Notes under the pieces: generated by a model | What the model saw: only the letters and a program-made list of their open reading frames with translations | Told to the model about the DNA's origin: nothing | Database searches by the model: none | Assembly (NCBI GenBank): GCA_902544525.1 | Contig: CACCCN010000003.1 | Coordinates: forward strand, 1-64,000 | Reading direction: 5' to 3' | Length of the DNA: 64,000 nucleotides | From: an uncultured Pelagibacteraceae bacterium | GTDB lineage: Bacteria > Pseudomonadota > Alphaproteobacteria > Pelagibacterales > AG-422-B15 | In this document: positions 8,371 through 16,874 of the stretch, piece by piece | Numbering within the stretch: the first letter of the stretch is position 1 | How the letters are laid out: each line of letters opens with the position of its first letter | Position numbers and translations under genes: made by a program

Positions 8371-9128
8371 ACTACTACGCAATAAAAGCAATCTACCTAC
8401 ATGAAATGGATCGGCTCTGGCGAACTTTATTTCAAAGTATTTTATCCCCAGTTGTCTCAACTTCGTTATATTTTATTGTTTTTGGCTCTGTTATTGGTGG
8501 CATGGTGCCACAGGTTGATGGTGTAAGTTATGGCTCTTTTATTGTTCCAGGACTATTAATGTTAACTTTGCTTACTCAAAGCCTATCAAATAGTTCATTT
8601 GGAATTTACATGCCAAAATTTGCAGGCTCAATTTATGAAATCCTAGCAGCGCCCATTTCATCATTTGAAATTGTAATTGGATTTGTAGGGGCAAGTGCAA
8701 CCAAGTCATTAATAGTTGGAACTATAATTTTAATTACAGCAACTTTTTTTGCAGAGGTAAGAATAGATCATCCTTTTGTAATGGTCTTTTTGCTAGTACT
8801 TACTTGTTTTACTTTTAGTTTATTTGGTTTTTTAATAGGAGTCTTAAGTGAAAATTTTGAACAATTACAAGTCATACCATTAATTGTTGTAACGCCTCTC
8901 GTTTTTTTAGGAGGAAGTCTTTATTCAATAGAAATGTTACCAGAATTTTGGCAGCAAATATCTTACTTTAATCCTGTAGTATATTTAATTAATGGTATGC
9001 GGTGGGCTTTCTATGGTGTTTCAGATATTAATATTTGGATTAGCGTTGTCTCAATGTTAGGCTTCCTCTCAATCTGTATTGTTGCGGCAATGATAATTTT
9101 AACCAAAGGCTATCGAATTAAAAGCTGA
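8367..9128 (+). CDS. ABC-2 type transporter permease
   Basis: 253 residues with six predicted membrane helices and the ABC-2 pattern: an N-terminal amphipathic stretch, [18 protein letters not shown], an [15 protein letters not shown] coupling segment, and a late [37 protein letters not shown] block, which is the conserved ABC-2 signature region. It overlaps the ATPase gene by four bases and is translationally coupled to it. Two copies plus two ATPase subunits would form the exporter. Confidence 0.93.
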   Translation: MNYYAIKAIYLHEMDRLWRTLFQSILSPVVSTSLYFIVFGSVIGGMVPQVDGVSYGSFIVPGLLMLTLLTQSLSNSSFGIYMPKFAGSIYEILAAPISSFEIVIGFVGASATKSLIVGTIILITATFFAEVRIDHPFVMVFLLVLTCFTFSLFGFLIGVLSENFEQLQVIPLIVVTPLVFLGGSLYSIEMLPEFWQQISYFNPVVYLINGMRWAFYGVSDINIWISVVSMLGFLSICIVAAMIILTKGYRIKS

Positions 9129-9144
9129 CGGGACATGAACTTTT

Positions 9145-9555
9145 ATGTCTAAAGAAAAAAATATCCAACTCATTAAAAAACTCCATCACATTTGGAATAC
9201 TGGTGACATAAATTTAGTTTCAGAGGTTTATTCAGAAAATATTATAGTAAATTGGGCACGAGGATGGGGCCTCCCATCAAAAGGATTGAAAGAAGTTGAA
9301 CAGACTATTTTAAAAACAAGAAGTGTATTTCATAATTGGAATGAAGAGATTTTAGATTTAGTTGTCGATGATGACAAAGTTACCTCAAGATATATCTCTA
9401 CAGGTGTGCACAAAGAGGAGTATTTAGGCGTTCCCGCCTCAGGAAAAAACATAGAATTCCAGGAAATTTCAATATATCTTATTAGGGATAATAAAGTATT
9501 GGAGCAATGGTGCTTGGGCGATGATTTGCATTTATTATCACAAATAAAACATTAA
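9145..9555 (+). CDS. SnoaL-like (NTF2-fold) ester cyclase-type protein
   Basis: 136 residues of a single NTF2-like cone domain. It starts with the family's helix (IQLIKKLHHIWNTGDINLVSEVYSENIIVN), has a GLPSKGLKEVEQTI segment typical of SnoaL-like 'ester cyclase' proteins, and a late GVPASGKNIEFQEISIYLIRDNKVLEQWCLGD strand pair. Such proteins bind small hydrophobic or polyketide-like ligands and some catalyse isomerisation or hydration. It lies 5 bases before a Rieske oxygenase, suggesting that it processes or protects that enzyme's substrate or product (inference). Confidence 0.85.
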   Translation: MSKEKNIQLIKKLHHIWNTGDINLVSEVYSENIIVNWARGWGLPSKGLKEVEQTILKTRSVFHNWNEEILDLVVDDDKVTSRYISTGVHKEEYLGVPASGKNIEFQEISIYLIRDNKVLEQWCLGDDLHLLSQIKH

Positions 9556-9560
9556 TAATA

Positions 9561-10712
9561 ATGGCAAACAGCAATAACTTAGAGCAATCTGTTCAATCTT
9601 TACCACTGCAAAGTTATTATAATTCTGAAAACTTTAATGATGAATTAAAAGCTATATGGCAGAAAGAATGGATTTACACCTGTCATGAGAAGTCGATTAA
9701 AGATCCACTAGATTTTATTACTTTAAAAATTTCAAACTATAATATTGTCATTCTAAGAGATAAAAATAATCAAATTGTTGCCTACCTCAATACTTGTCGT
9801 CATAGAGGTTCAATTTTATGTGAGGAAGAATCAGGTAAACTTAAAAATAATTTACTTGTCTGCAAATACCATCAATGGTCATACAACGCTTCAAACGGAA
9901 ACCTGGTAAGAACATCCTCTTTTGAAGTTCCAAGCAATTTTAACCCAGAGGAACATGCCTTGGAAAAGGTGCAATTGAAACTATGGAATGGTTTAGTATT
10001 TGTAAATTTAGACAATGAGGCAAAATGGAATACAGAGTCCATGTTTCAAGATTATGATGAAATAATTAATGAAGTTGGATTAGAAGACTTTGAAGTAGGG
10101 CATTCATGGGAAAAAACAATTAATTGTAATTGGAAAATTTTTTGGGAAAATTATTCTGAGTGCTTACATTGTCCTAATATACATCCCGAGTTATCAGAGC
10201 TTGTGCCAGTATATGGTAGAAGAATAATGGATATTAAAGATTCCCCAGATTGGGAGAAGTTTATAGAAACCCCTGATCCCAAATATCAAGGAGGCTTAAA
10301 GAAAGGTGCTGAAACATGGTCATTAGATGGAAGCGCCCAAGGCAATATAATTAAAGCATTGCAGGGTACTAATGATTTTCCGGGACACATCTACCTAACA
10401 AACTGGCCATCAATGTTTATGGCGATATTTATTGATCACGTAAGAATTGTACGTGTAACCCCAATAAACGAAAAAACTATGTCACTCAGTGTTGATTGGT
10501 TTTTTGAATCTGAAACATTAAATGATCCAAATTATGATAAAAAAAATGTAGTAGATTTTGCCACATTAGTTATGGGTCAAGATGGTGATGCTTGTGAGTT
10601 AAATCAAAAAGGTGTTTATAATCCTACCTCTAAACCTGGCACCTTAATGCCTGAAGAATATGAATTAAAAAGATTCCATGATTGGCTAAGACAAAAAGTT
10701 AATTATGTATAA
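9561..10712 (+). CDS. Rieske non-heme iron oxygenase, alpha subunit
   Basis: 383 residues. The Rieske [2Fe-2S] ligands are clear: C79-x-H81 in CRHRG and C101-x2-H104 in CKYHQW. The catalytic domain shows the mononuclear iron motif NYSECLHCPNIH (His203, His208), with a later acidic segment GQDGDACELNQ supplying the third ligand. Length and motif spacing match ring-hydroxylating oxygenase alpha subunits and, especially, the family that demethylates quaternary amines (GbcA, stachydrine, carnitine and choline oxygenases). No reductase gene is adjacent. Given the osmolyte-degrading genes just downstream, an N-methylated osmolyte is a reasonable guess for the substrate but is not shown. Confidence 0.9.
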   Translation: MANSNNLEQSVQSLPLQSYYNSENFNDELKAIWQKEWIYTCHEKSIKDPLDFITLKISNYNIVILRDKNNQIVAYLNTCRHRGSILCEEESGKLKNNLLVCKYHQWSYNASNGNLVRTSSFEVPSNFNPEEHALEKVQLKLWNGLVFVNLDNEAKWNTESMFQDYDEIINEVGLEDFEVGHSWEKTINCNWKIFWENYSECLHCPNIHPELSELVPVYGRRIMDIKDSPDWEKFIETPDPKYQGGLKKGAETWSLDGSAQGNIIKALQGTNDFPGHIYLTNWPSMFMAIFIDHVRIVRVTPINEKTMSLSVDWFFESETLNDPNYDKKNVVDFATLVMGQDGDACELNQKGVYNPTSKPGTLMPEEYELKRFHDWLRQKVNYV

Positions 10713-10718
10713 ATTCTT

Positions 10719-11594
10719 TTGACTAAATCTTTTCCAATAATTTTTATACTACTCTGGTCTAGTGCATTTATTACTATTAAACCCATAAGTGCAGATGCCT
10801 CTCCATTTGCTGCTTTAGCATTTAGATTTTTTTTTGTCGCAATAGGGTTTGCAATATATAGTCTTGCAACTAACGAACAACTCTACGCTGAAATAGATAA
10901 AATTTTTAAAGCTATGATAAGTGGTATTTTATTTCATGGTATTTATTTAGGTGGTGTATTTTATGCAATATCAATAGGTTTCCCAGTTGGCGTAACTGCT
11001 TTGATTGTTTGCCTTCAACCCATACTAACATCGGTATTAGCTGGACCAATATTAAATGAATATATTTCACGTCGACAGTGGATTGGGATATTTTTAGGTT
11101 TTTTTGGTACGGTTCTTGTGCTTGGTTATGATGTTGGAACCGATTTATCAATTATTGGAACATTGGCTTCATTTATAGCTTTAGCTGCATTTTCTTTTGC
11201 AACGCTTTGGCAAAAAAAAGTTAGTGAAGATTTGCCATTGTCAGTGAGTAATGCATATCAAGCACTTAGCGCAAGTTGTTTTCATATTATTCTAGCAATT
11301 CTAATAGAAGATTGGTTCATAAATTATTCTAGTAGCTTTCTAATGGCAATGAGTTGGCAAATTTTTGCTGTATCTTTTGGAGCATTTACTATTTTGATGT
11401 ACTTGATTAAAACTGGTTCAGCTAGTAAGACGGCTTCATTATTTTTCTTAATAACACCAGTATCAGTCTTTATGGCTTGGATTTTTCTAAATGAAGTCAT
11501 TACTTTGCAAGACTTTATTGGACTTAGCGTTGCAACAATTGGAGTATATATTGTTACTCAGATTGATGATAATAATAGAAATGTGGGAGTATAA
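10719..11594 (+). CDS. EamA/DMT-family transporter
   Basis: 291 residues, ten predicted membrane helices in two repeated EamA halves. The first begins with FILLWSSAFITIKPIS and the second with the AFSFATLWQKK region; PVSVFMAWIFLNEVITLQDFIGLSVATIGVYI is the typical C-terminal EamA signature. The start is TTG, 6 bases after the Rieske stop. It most likely exports or imports a small metabolite. It stands between the Rieske gene and the ectoine-type cluster and ends 3 bases before the lyase gene, so it is probably part of that operon. Confidence 0.9.
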   Translation: MTKSFPIIFILLWSSAFITIKPISADASPFAALAFRFFFVAIGFAIYSLATNEQLYAEIDKIFKAMISGILFHGIYLGGVFYAISIGFPVGVTALIVCLQPILTSVLAGPILNEYISRRQWIGIFLGFFGTVLVLGYDVGTDLSIIGTLASFIALAAFSFATLWQKKVSEDLPLSVSNAYQALSASCFHIILAILIEDWFINYSSSFLMAMSWQIFAVSFGAFTILMYLIKTGSASKTASLFFLITPVSVFMAWIFLNEVITLQDFIGLSVATIGVYIVTQIDDNNRNVGV

Positions 11595-11597
11595 ATA

Positions 11598-12680
11598 ATG
11601 ACAACTGTTTTAAAAAACAAATATGCAGAAACAGGATTTCCAAATGATCCAATTCTTTTAGATCCAAAAATGATCGTTAGAACTGACGTCGAAGCTGTAA
11701 AAGTAGTTGTTGATGCATGTCTTAGGCCAGAAAAGTCGCCACTAATAAAATCAAACCTAGCTGAAAATATTGGTATCCACTCTTTGTGGTTTAAGGATGA
11801 GAGAAATAGAATGAATATGGGAAGCTTTAAAGCAATAGGAGCCACCTACGTGTTAGCAAGAGAGGCATCTGAAAAAGTTGGACTTAATGCCTCGGAAGAT
11901 GATCTTAAAAAATCACTTGAAGGGCGAACTTATGTTACAGCGAGTGCGGGCAATCATGGCTTATCCTTAGCAAATGGCGCGAGACTATTTGGAGCTAAGG
12001 CTATTATCTATCTCTCAAAAACTGTACCCACTGAATTTGCTGAATTTATAAAAACTTATGGTGCCGATGTAGTTGTAGCTGGAGAAAATTATGAAGCAAG
12101 TATGGCAGCAGCAGCAGAAGCTGCCACCCAAAATAACTGGACACTTTTATCTGATTCAACTTGGGAAAATTATTCAGCAGGAGTTGATGTTATGGCGGGT
12201 TATTTGATCATGGCATCAGAAGCTTTCGAAGAATGCCCAGTAACACCAACTCATATTTTTCTACAAGCTGGCATCGGCGGATTCCCCGCATCTGTTGCAG
12301 CTTTTGCCAGAAGATATTATGGAAATGAGCCTAAAATTATAATTGTAGAACCTACCGAAGCTCCTGTAATTCAAGCATCAATTGCTGCAGGTAAGGCCGT
12401 GGAGGTAAAAGGGGAAGTATCCATAATGGGTCGATTAGATTGTAAGGTGCCCTCATTAGCTGCATTGTCATCATTAGCAAGCACAGCTAATTATTGCATG
12501 ACCATTACAGATCAAGAATCTACAGATTGTTTAACTGAACTATCAAATAATGGCCTAGCTACATCTGAATCAGGTGGGGCTGGATATGCCGCATTAAAAA
12601 AAGCAATGAAAAATCATGATTGTGAACTTTCCTCTGATAGTAAAGTCATGTTAATATTAACTGAAAAAGAAACTGATTAG
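11598..12680 (+). CDS. PLP-dependent lyase, diaminopropionate ammonia-lyase/EutB-like
   Basis: 360 residues, fold-type II pyridoxal phosphate enzyme. The Schiff-base Lys is in GSFKAIGA (Lys78), followed by the SAGNHG phosphate/substrate loop, PTHIFLQAGIGG glycine-rich segment, IIVEPTEAP and a late TSESGGAGYAA. The arrangement is closest to 2,3-diaminopropionate ammonia-lyase (DpaL), including the DSTWENY stretch (DTAWEGY in E. coli YgeX). Neighbouring genes (M20 deacylase, EutA-like, DoeA) make it the positional counterpart of EutB, the threonine-dehydratase-like protein of hydroxyectoine use. Substrates to consider are 2,4-diaminobutyrate derivatives or a hydroxyectoine intermediate (inference). 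Confidence 0.8.
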   Translation: MTTVLKNKYAETGFPNDPILLDPKMIVRTDVEAVKVVVDACLRPEKSPLIKSNLAENIGIHSLWFKDERNRMNMGSFKAIGATYVLAREASEKVGLNASEDDLKKSLEGRTYVTASAGNHGLSLANGARLFGAKAIIYLSKTVPTEFAEFIKTYGADVVVAGENYEASMAAAAEAATQNNWTLLSDSTWENYSAGVDVMAGYLIMASEAFEECPVTPTHIFLQAGIGGFPASVAAFARRYYGNEPKIIIVEPTEAPVIQASIAAGKAVEVKGEVSIMGRLDCKVPSLAALSSLASTANYCMTITDQESTDCLTELSNNGLATSESGGAGYAALKKAMKNHDCELSSDSKVMLILTEKETD

Positions 12681-12686
12681 TTTTAT

Positions 12687-13841
12687 ATGCTTACAAAAAA
12701 ATATGAAAATGAACTAAAACAGTGGCGTCATGATTTTCATGCGAATCCAGAATTAAATTTTGATGTTAATGAAACAGCAGCAAAGGTTGCAACATTATTA
12801 AATGAATTTGGATTAGAGGTACATACAGGCATTGGTGGAACTGGAGTAGTTGGTATCTTAAAGAAAGGCAGTAGCGATAAAAGTATTGGAATAAGAGCAG
12901 ATATGGATGCTTTGCCAATTACTGAGCTAAATGATTTTACATATAAATCAAAAAATGAAGGTAAAATGCATGCTTGTGGACATGATGGTCATACTACAAT
13001 GGCTTTAGGTGCCGCCAAATATTTAGCAGAAAATGGATCATTCGATGGAACTGCTTATTTTATATTTCAACCTGATGAAGAGGCAACAGAAGGAGCGCAA
13101 GCCATGATAGACGACGGCTTGTTTGATAAATTCAAAATTGATGAGGTTTATGCATTTCATAATTTGCCTGGCCTACCAACGGGAAATTTTGCAAGTCGAG
13201 CTGGAGCTATAACGGGCAGTGAAAGCTTATTTGAAATAAAATTATTTGGAAGAGGCGGACACTCAGCTTTGCCACATATGGGAGTAGATACAATAACAGT
13301 AGGTACACAAATAATTACTGCTTTACAGTCAATCGTTTCAAGAAAAATTAATCCTGCATTAAATGGAGTAGTTTCAGTTACAGAATTTAAATCTAATGGT
13401 ATGAAGAATGTTTTACCTGGTGAGTCTATTATTTTAGGAGATACAAGAGCCTTATCTCCAGAAGCAAATAAAACTATTGAGGAAAGTATGAAACAAATTG
13501 TAGAGGGTATTGCAAAAGCTCATAACATTGAATTTTCTTTTTCTTATAATGTACAAACTCAAATGACTATCAATACATCAACTCAGGTTCAAACTGCAAT
13601 TGATGTTGCAAAAAACCTTGTCGGTAATGAGTTAGTTGATGGAGATTGTGAGCCAAAATTATTTTCTGAAGATTTTGCACAAATGTTATTAGTCAAACCT
13701 GGCTGTTATATGCTAATTGGAAATGGTACTGAGGGCAGCAATGGCAAATCATTGCATAGCGCTGACTATGATTTTAATGATGAGCTTTTAGTTATTGGAT
13801 CTTCTTTTTGGTCTGAGCTAGTAACTAAACAGCTATCTTAA
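12687..13841 (+). CDS. M20-family amidohydrolase, candidate N-acetyl-diaminobutyrate deacetylase (DoeB2-like)
   Basis: 384 residues of an M20D peptidase/aminoacylase. Metal-binding and catalytic motifs: HDFHANPEL near the N terminus, RADMDALP, HACGHDGHT (Cys97, His99) and FQPDEEATEGA; a dimerisation (lid) domain starts with FEIKLFGRGGHSALP. Family members hydrolyse N-acyl amino acids. Because an ectoine hydrolase (DoeA) and EutA-like gene follow directly, the likely role is removal of the acetyl group from N-acetyl-L-2,4-diaminobutyrate, the step performed by DoeB or the M20-type DoeB2. Its stop overlaps the next start (TAATG). Confidence 0.8.
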   Translation: MLTKKYENELKQWRHDFHANPELNFDVNETAAKVATLLNEFGLEVHTGIGGTGVVGILKKGSSDKSIGIRADMDALPITELNDFTYKSKNEGKMHACGHDGHTTMALGAAKYLAENGSFDGTAYFIFQPDEEATEGAQAMIDDGLFDKFKIDEVYAFHNLPGLPTGNFASRAGAITGSESLFEIKLFGRGGHSALPHMGVDTITVGTQIITALQSIVSRKINPALNGVVSVTEFKSNGMKNVLPGESIILGDTRALSPEANKTIEESMKQIVEGIAKAHNIEFSFSYNVQTQMTINTSTQVQTAIDVAKNLVGNELVDGDCEPKLFSEDFAQMLLVKPGCYMLIGNGTEGSNGKSLHSADYDFNDELLVIGSSFWSELVTKQLS

Positions 13842-14590
13842 TGTCCGGGTTCAACATTAATGATGTTCAGTTTGATAGTGGTCGCAATAATAGGGCTAAT
13901 CTAGGCTTTATTTTACTTTCCACAGACTTAGCTTGTGAAATAGACACCTTTAGAATGGCACCTAAGGGAGTAGGCGTGAGCTTTACGAGATTACATACTG
14001 ATGATTACACAACCAATGAAACTCTTGCAAAACATATTGATCAAATGGCTGATGCGGCATCAAGAATTCAACCTGAAATTAAACCAGATGTAATTAGTTA
14101 CTGTTGCACTTCAGGTTCAATTGTTATTGGGGAAGATAAAGTTTGTGCAGAAATTAGGCGTGGCGCACCATATGCTACTGCTATGACTTTAGTATCAGGT
14201 GTTGTTGCAGCTATAAATCAGCTAGAAGCAAAAAAGATTGTAATTGGTACACCTTATTTAGATGAAATTAACATAGTTGAAAAAAATTTTTTTGAGAATA
14301 AAGGCTTTGACGTTTTAGACATTCAAGGGCTCAATCTTGGTAATGGAATTGAGTTTGGCAAAATTACTTCAGACTATATAAAAGACTTTGCTTTAAGTAT
14401 TGACCAAAAAGAAGCAGAGGTAATTTTTCTAAGTTGTAGTGGTATTAGATCACTTGATATAATTGAGGAGGTAGAGGCTACAACAGGAAAACCAGTAATT
14501 ACCAGTAATCAAGCACAGATGTGGTATGCTTTGAGGACAGCTGGAGTAAATGATAAGTTAAGTGGTTTTGGAAGAATTTTTAATTCTTAA
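13841..14590 (+). CDS. eutA: EutA-like protein (maleate isomerase/Asp-Glu racemase superfamily)
   Basis: 249 residues. Two catalytic-type cysteines are visible: CCTSGS (Cys88/Cys89) and LSCSGIRS (Cys199), matching the two half-sites of maleate isomerase/arylmalonate decarboxylase relatives. VISYCCTSGS and TGKPVITSNQAQMWYALRTAG are typical of the EutA/maleate isomerase subgroup. EutA belongs to ectoine/5-hydroxyectoine utilisation clusters; with EutB and EutC it has been linked to turning 5-hydroxyectoine into ectoine. The gene overlaps the deacylase by one base. The gene symbol rests mainly on context with DoeA. Confidence 0.7.
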   Translation: MSGFNINDVQFDSGRNNRANLGFILLSTDLACEIDTFRMAPKGVGVSFTRLHTDDYTTNETLAKHIDQMADAASRIQPEIKPDVISYCCTSGSIVIGEDKVCAEIRRGAPYATAMTLVSGVVAAINQLEAKKIVIGTPYLDEINIVEKNFFENKGFDVLDIQGLNLGNGIEFGKITSDYIKDFALSIDQKEAEVIFLSCSGIRSLDIIEEVEATTGKPVITSNQAQMWYALRTAGVNDKLSGFGRIFNS

Positions 14591-14697
14591 CGTCGATTGG
14601 AAAAGAAAGCAAAATATACAGCAACTAAAACTACAACAGGAACGATCATTAAAAGTATCAGTGGATCTTCAGTAACAATTTGATGAATATTTGGCAT
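14587..14697 (-). CDS. Putative 36-residue single-span membrane protein
   Basis: A short frame on the strand opposite the ectoine cluster, starting MPNIHQIVTEDPLILL and ending in FFSNRR. It has one hydrophobic helix of ~20 residues (LILLMIVPVVVLVAVYFAFF) with a positively charged C terminus, the expected pattern for a small inner-membrane protein. A perfect TATAAT lies at 14703-14708 on the same strand, only 5 bases before the ATG, which would give a leaderless message. It overlaps the end of the EutA-like gene by 4 bases. It may be a chance frame, but it fills an otherwise empty 160-base gap. Confidence 0.4.
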   Translation of the reverse strand: MPNIHQIVTEDPLILLMIVPVVVLVAVYFAFFSNRR

Positions 14698-14750
14698 AAG
14701 AAATTATAACAGACTTTAATAAAAAAAAATTTAAAATTAAGCATTAGTAT

Positions 14751-15923
14751 ATGAAAAACTTTTCACATGAAGAATACAGCCTAAGGGTTAAAAAAACACT
14801 TGATTCTATGGCAAGTAAAAATATTGATACTTTACTAGTCGCAGATCCAGCTAATATTTATTATTTATGTGGTTTTGATGCTTGGTCATTTTATATGCCA
14901 CAAACTATGATTATAAGCTCAAAACTGGATGAGCCAATTTGCTTTGTACGCCAAATGGACGTAGGTGGGGCATATATTCAAACTTATTTGAAAGATGAAA
15001 ATATTATCGCTTACCCAGAAAAGCTAGTTCATATGCCACCGCGCCATCCCTATGAGTATTTAGTTGAAGTTATAAAAGATAAAAAACTTGATACCGGTGT
15101 AATTGCTGTTGAAATGGATGCACATTATTTCACAGCAACCTGTTATTCAAAATTAGTTGATGGCTTGAGTAATTGTAAATTGATTGATAGTGGTTTTTTA
15201 GTTAATTGGGTACGATTTATAAAATCCGATAAAGAGATTGAGTATATGCATCAAGCAGCAAGAAATGTTGAAGTCGGCATGCAGGCGGCAATTGATCATA
15301 TCAATGTTGGCACACGACAGTGTGATGCAGCTGCGGCTATATATGGAGGATTAATCAAAGGCATGGAGGGTTTCGGTGGTGATTATCCAAGTATCGCCCC
15401 TATGCTTCCCACCGGACAAGGGACTTCAGCAGCGCATTTGACTTGGAGCAATGAATTATTTAAAGAAAATGAAGCTACTGTAATTGAAATTTCCGGGGCA
15501 TATAAAAGATATCACTGTCCCATGGCAAGAACAGTATTTTTAGGTAAAGAAGATCAAGAAAAATTAGATGTGATGAATAAAACTATAGAGGCACTTGAAG
15601 AAGGCAAGGCAGCCATTAAGGCTGGTGTAACTGCCGACAGCGTCGCCCAAAGATTTTGGAAGGTACTTGACAAATACAACATTAAAAAAGACTCGAGAAC
15701 TGGTTATTCAATTGGTGCTGGCTTTCCACCTGACTGGGGTGAGAGAACTCTAAATATTTCAAAAGATGATCCCACTATTTTAGAAACTAACTGTACCTTT
15801 CATATGATTGCAGTGATGCAAATGGGTGACTGGGGTGTAGAAGCTAGTGATGCAATTAGAGTTACTGATAAGGGCTTTGAAGTCTTGTCTAATTTTTCAA
15901 AGGAACTGGTATTTAAAAATTGA
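14751..15923 (+). CDS. doeA: Ectoine hydrolase DoeA (EutD), M24-family
   Basis: 390 residues of the M24 (pita-bread/creatinase) family. Segments I recognise from Halomonas DoeA: LLVADPANIYYLCGFDAWSFY near residues 27-47, LVNWVRFIKSDKEIEYM, GGDYPSIAPMLPTGQGTSAAHLTW, YRYHCPMARTVFLG-type, and KDSRTGYSIGAGFPPDWGERT. DoeA opens the ectoine ring hydrolytically to N-acetyl-L-2,4-diaminobutyrate in the cytoplasm. The M20 deacylase upstream would take the next step. The classical partners DoeC, DoeD and EutC and a TeaABC/UehABC uptake system are not in the window. The gene has its own 160-base upstream gap. Confidence 0.85.
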   Translation: MKNFSHEEYSLRVKKTLDSMASKNIDTLLVADPANIYYLCGFDAWSFYMPQTMIISSKLDEPICFVRQMDVGGAYIQTYLKDENIIAYPEKLVHMPPRHPYEYLVEVIKDKKLDTGVIAVEMDAHYFTATCYSKLVDGLSNCKLIDSGFLVNWVRFIKSDKEIEYMHQAARNVEVGMQAAIDHINVGTRQCDAAAAIYGGLIKGMEGFGGDYPSIAPMLPTGQGTSAAHLTWSNELFKENEATVIEISGAYKRYHCPMARTVFLGKEDQEKLDVMNKTIEALEEGKAAIKAGVTADSVAQRFWKVLDKYNIKKDSRTGYSIGAGFPPDWGERTLNISKDDPTILETNCTFHMIAVMQMGDWGVEASDAIRVTDKGFEVLSNFSKELVFKN

Positions 15924-15928
15924 TTTGG

Positions 15929-16870
15929 TTAAACAAGGTTTCTGGGCTTGCCTAAATAAAATTCATTAATATTAAGTATCAATTGATCCATAGATGCTTT
16001 AAGTGCCTCTTCAGAAGCCCATGCAGTATGTGGCGTCCAAACAAAATTACTATAGTTAATTATTTGATAGTAGGGGTGACTTTTTTTTGGTGGTTCGGCC
16101 GTAGTTACATCTATACCTGCACCAGCAATTATTTTTTTCTTAAGGGCAGTGACTAAATCTATTTCATTGATAATACCACCACGAGCAGTATTTATAATTA
16201 CTGAACTGGTTTTCATTATATCAAGTTCTTTTGCAGCAATAAGGTCTTTAGTATTTTTATTAAGAGGGCAGTGTAATGAAATTATATCCTGTCGCTTTAA
16301 AAATTTATGTAGCTGAGTTTTTTTTAAATTTTGTGCTGAAATAAATTCAACTTTCATATTAAAAGCTCGAGCAAGTTTGGCGACTTCTTTACCTATTGAA
16401 CCTTTACCAATAATACCAATTTTTTTACCATGCAGATTAAAAACTCGACGATTAACCATGGTAAAAATCTTTTGTTTTTGCCACAGACCTGATGCAATGT
16501 CTTCCTCTAAACCTTTGATTTGCCTTAATATTATGAGCAATAGCGCAAACGTATGTTCAGCTACAGTGGTAGAGGCATAGTTTCTTAGGTTACAAACCTT
16601 AATGTTATTTTTGTGACAATATTCAAGGTCAATAATATTTGTTCCAGTTGCTGTTAAAGCGATTAACTCTAATTTTTTTGCATATATTAATTCTTTTGGA
16701 CCTAGATCAACTTTATTATTAACAATGATACGCGCATTTTTAATTCTATTAATAACTTCCGATGGTGAAGTTGTTTTATAATTTTTCCAAGTGTGTGGAA
16801 ATTTTATCTTATTGAACTTTAAGTGATCAGGAAAAGTTGAGCTATCAAGAAAAACAATATTTTTTTTCAC
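15929..16870 (-). CDS. D-2-hydroxyacid dehydrogenase (NAD-dependent)
   Basis: 313 residues. The NAD-binding motif GKGSIG lies at residues 155-160 within IGIIGKGSIGKEVA; the catalytic triad positions are Arg in NTARGG, Glu in DVTTAEPP and His in WTPHTAWAS. N-terminal TATGTNIIDLEYC is the usual substrate-binding strand. Reactions in this family include glycerate/hydroxypyruvate, glyoxylate or lactate interconversion. The stop faces the DoeA stop (convergent, 5 bases apart), and its start lies 4 bases after the propionyl-CoA synthetase stop, so it is the second gene of that operon. Confidence 0.9.
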   Translation of the reverse strand: MKKNIVFLDSSTFPDHLKFNKIKFPHTWKNYKTTSPSEVINRIKNARIIVNNKVDLGPKELIYAKKLELIALTATGTNIIDLEYCHKNNIKVCNLRNYASTTVAEHTFALLLIILRQIKGLEEDIASGLWQKQKIFTMVNRRVFNLHGKKIGIIGKGSIGKEVAKLARAFNMKVEFISAQNLKKTQLHKFLKRQDIISLHCPLNKNTKDLIAAKELDIMKTSSVIINTARGGIINEIDLVTALKKKIIAGAGIDVTTAEPPKKSHPYYQIINYSNFVWTPHTAWASEEALKASMDQLILNINEFYLGKPRNLV

Positions 16871-16874
16871 TCAA

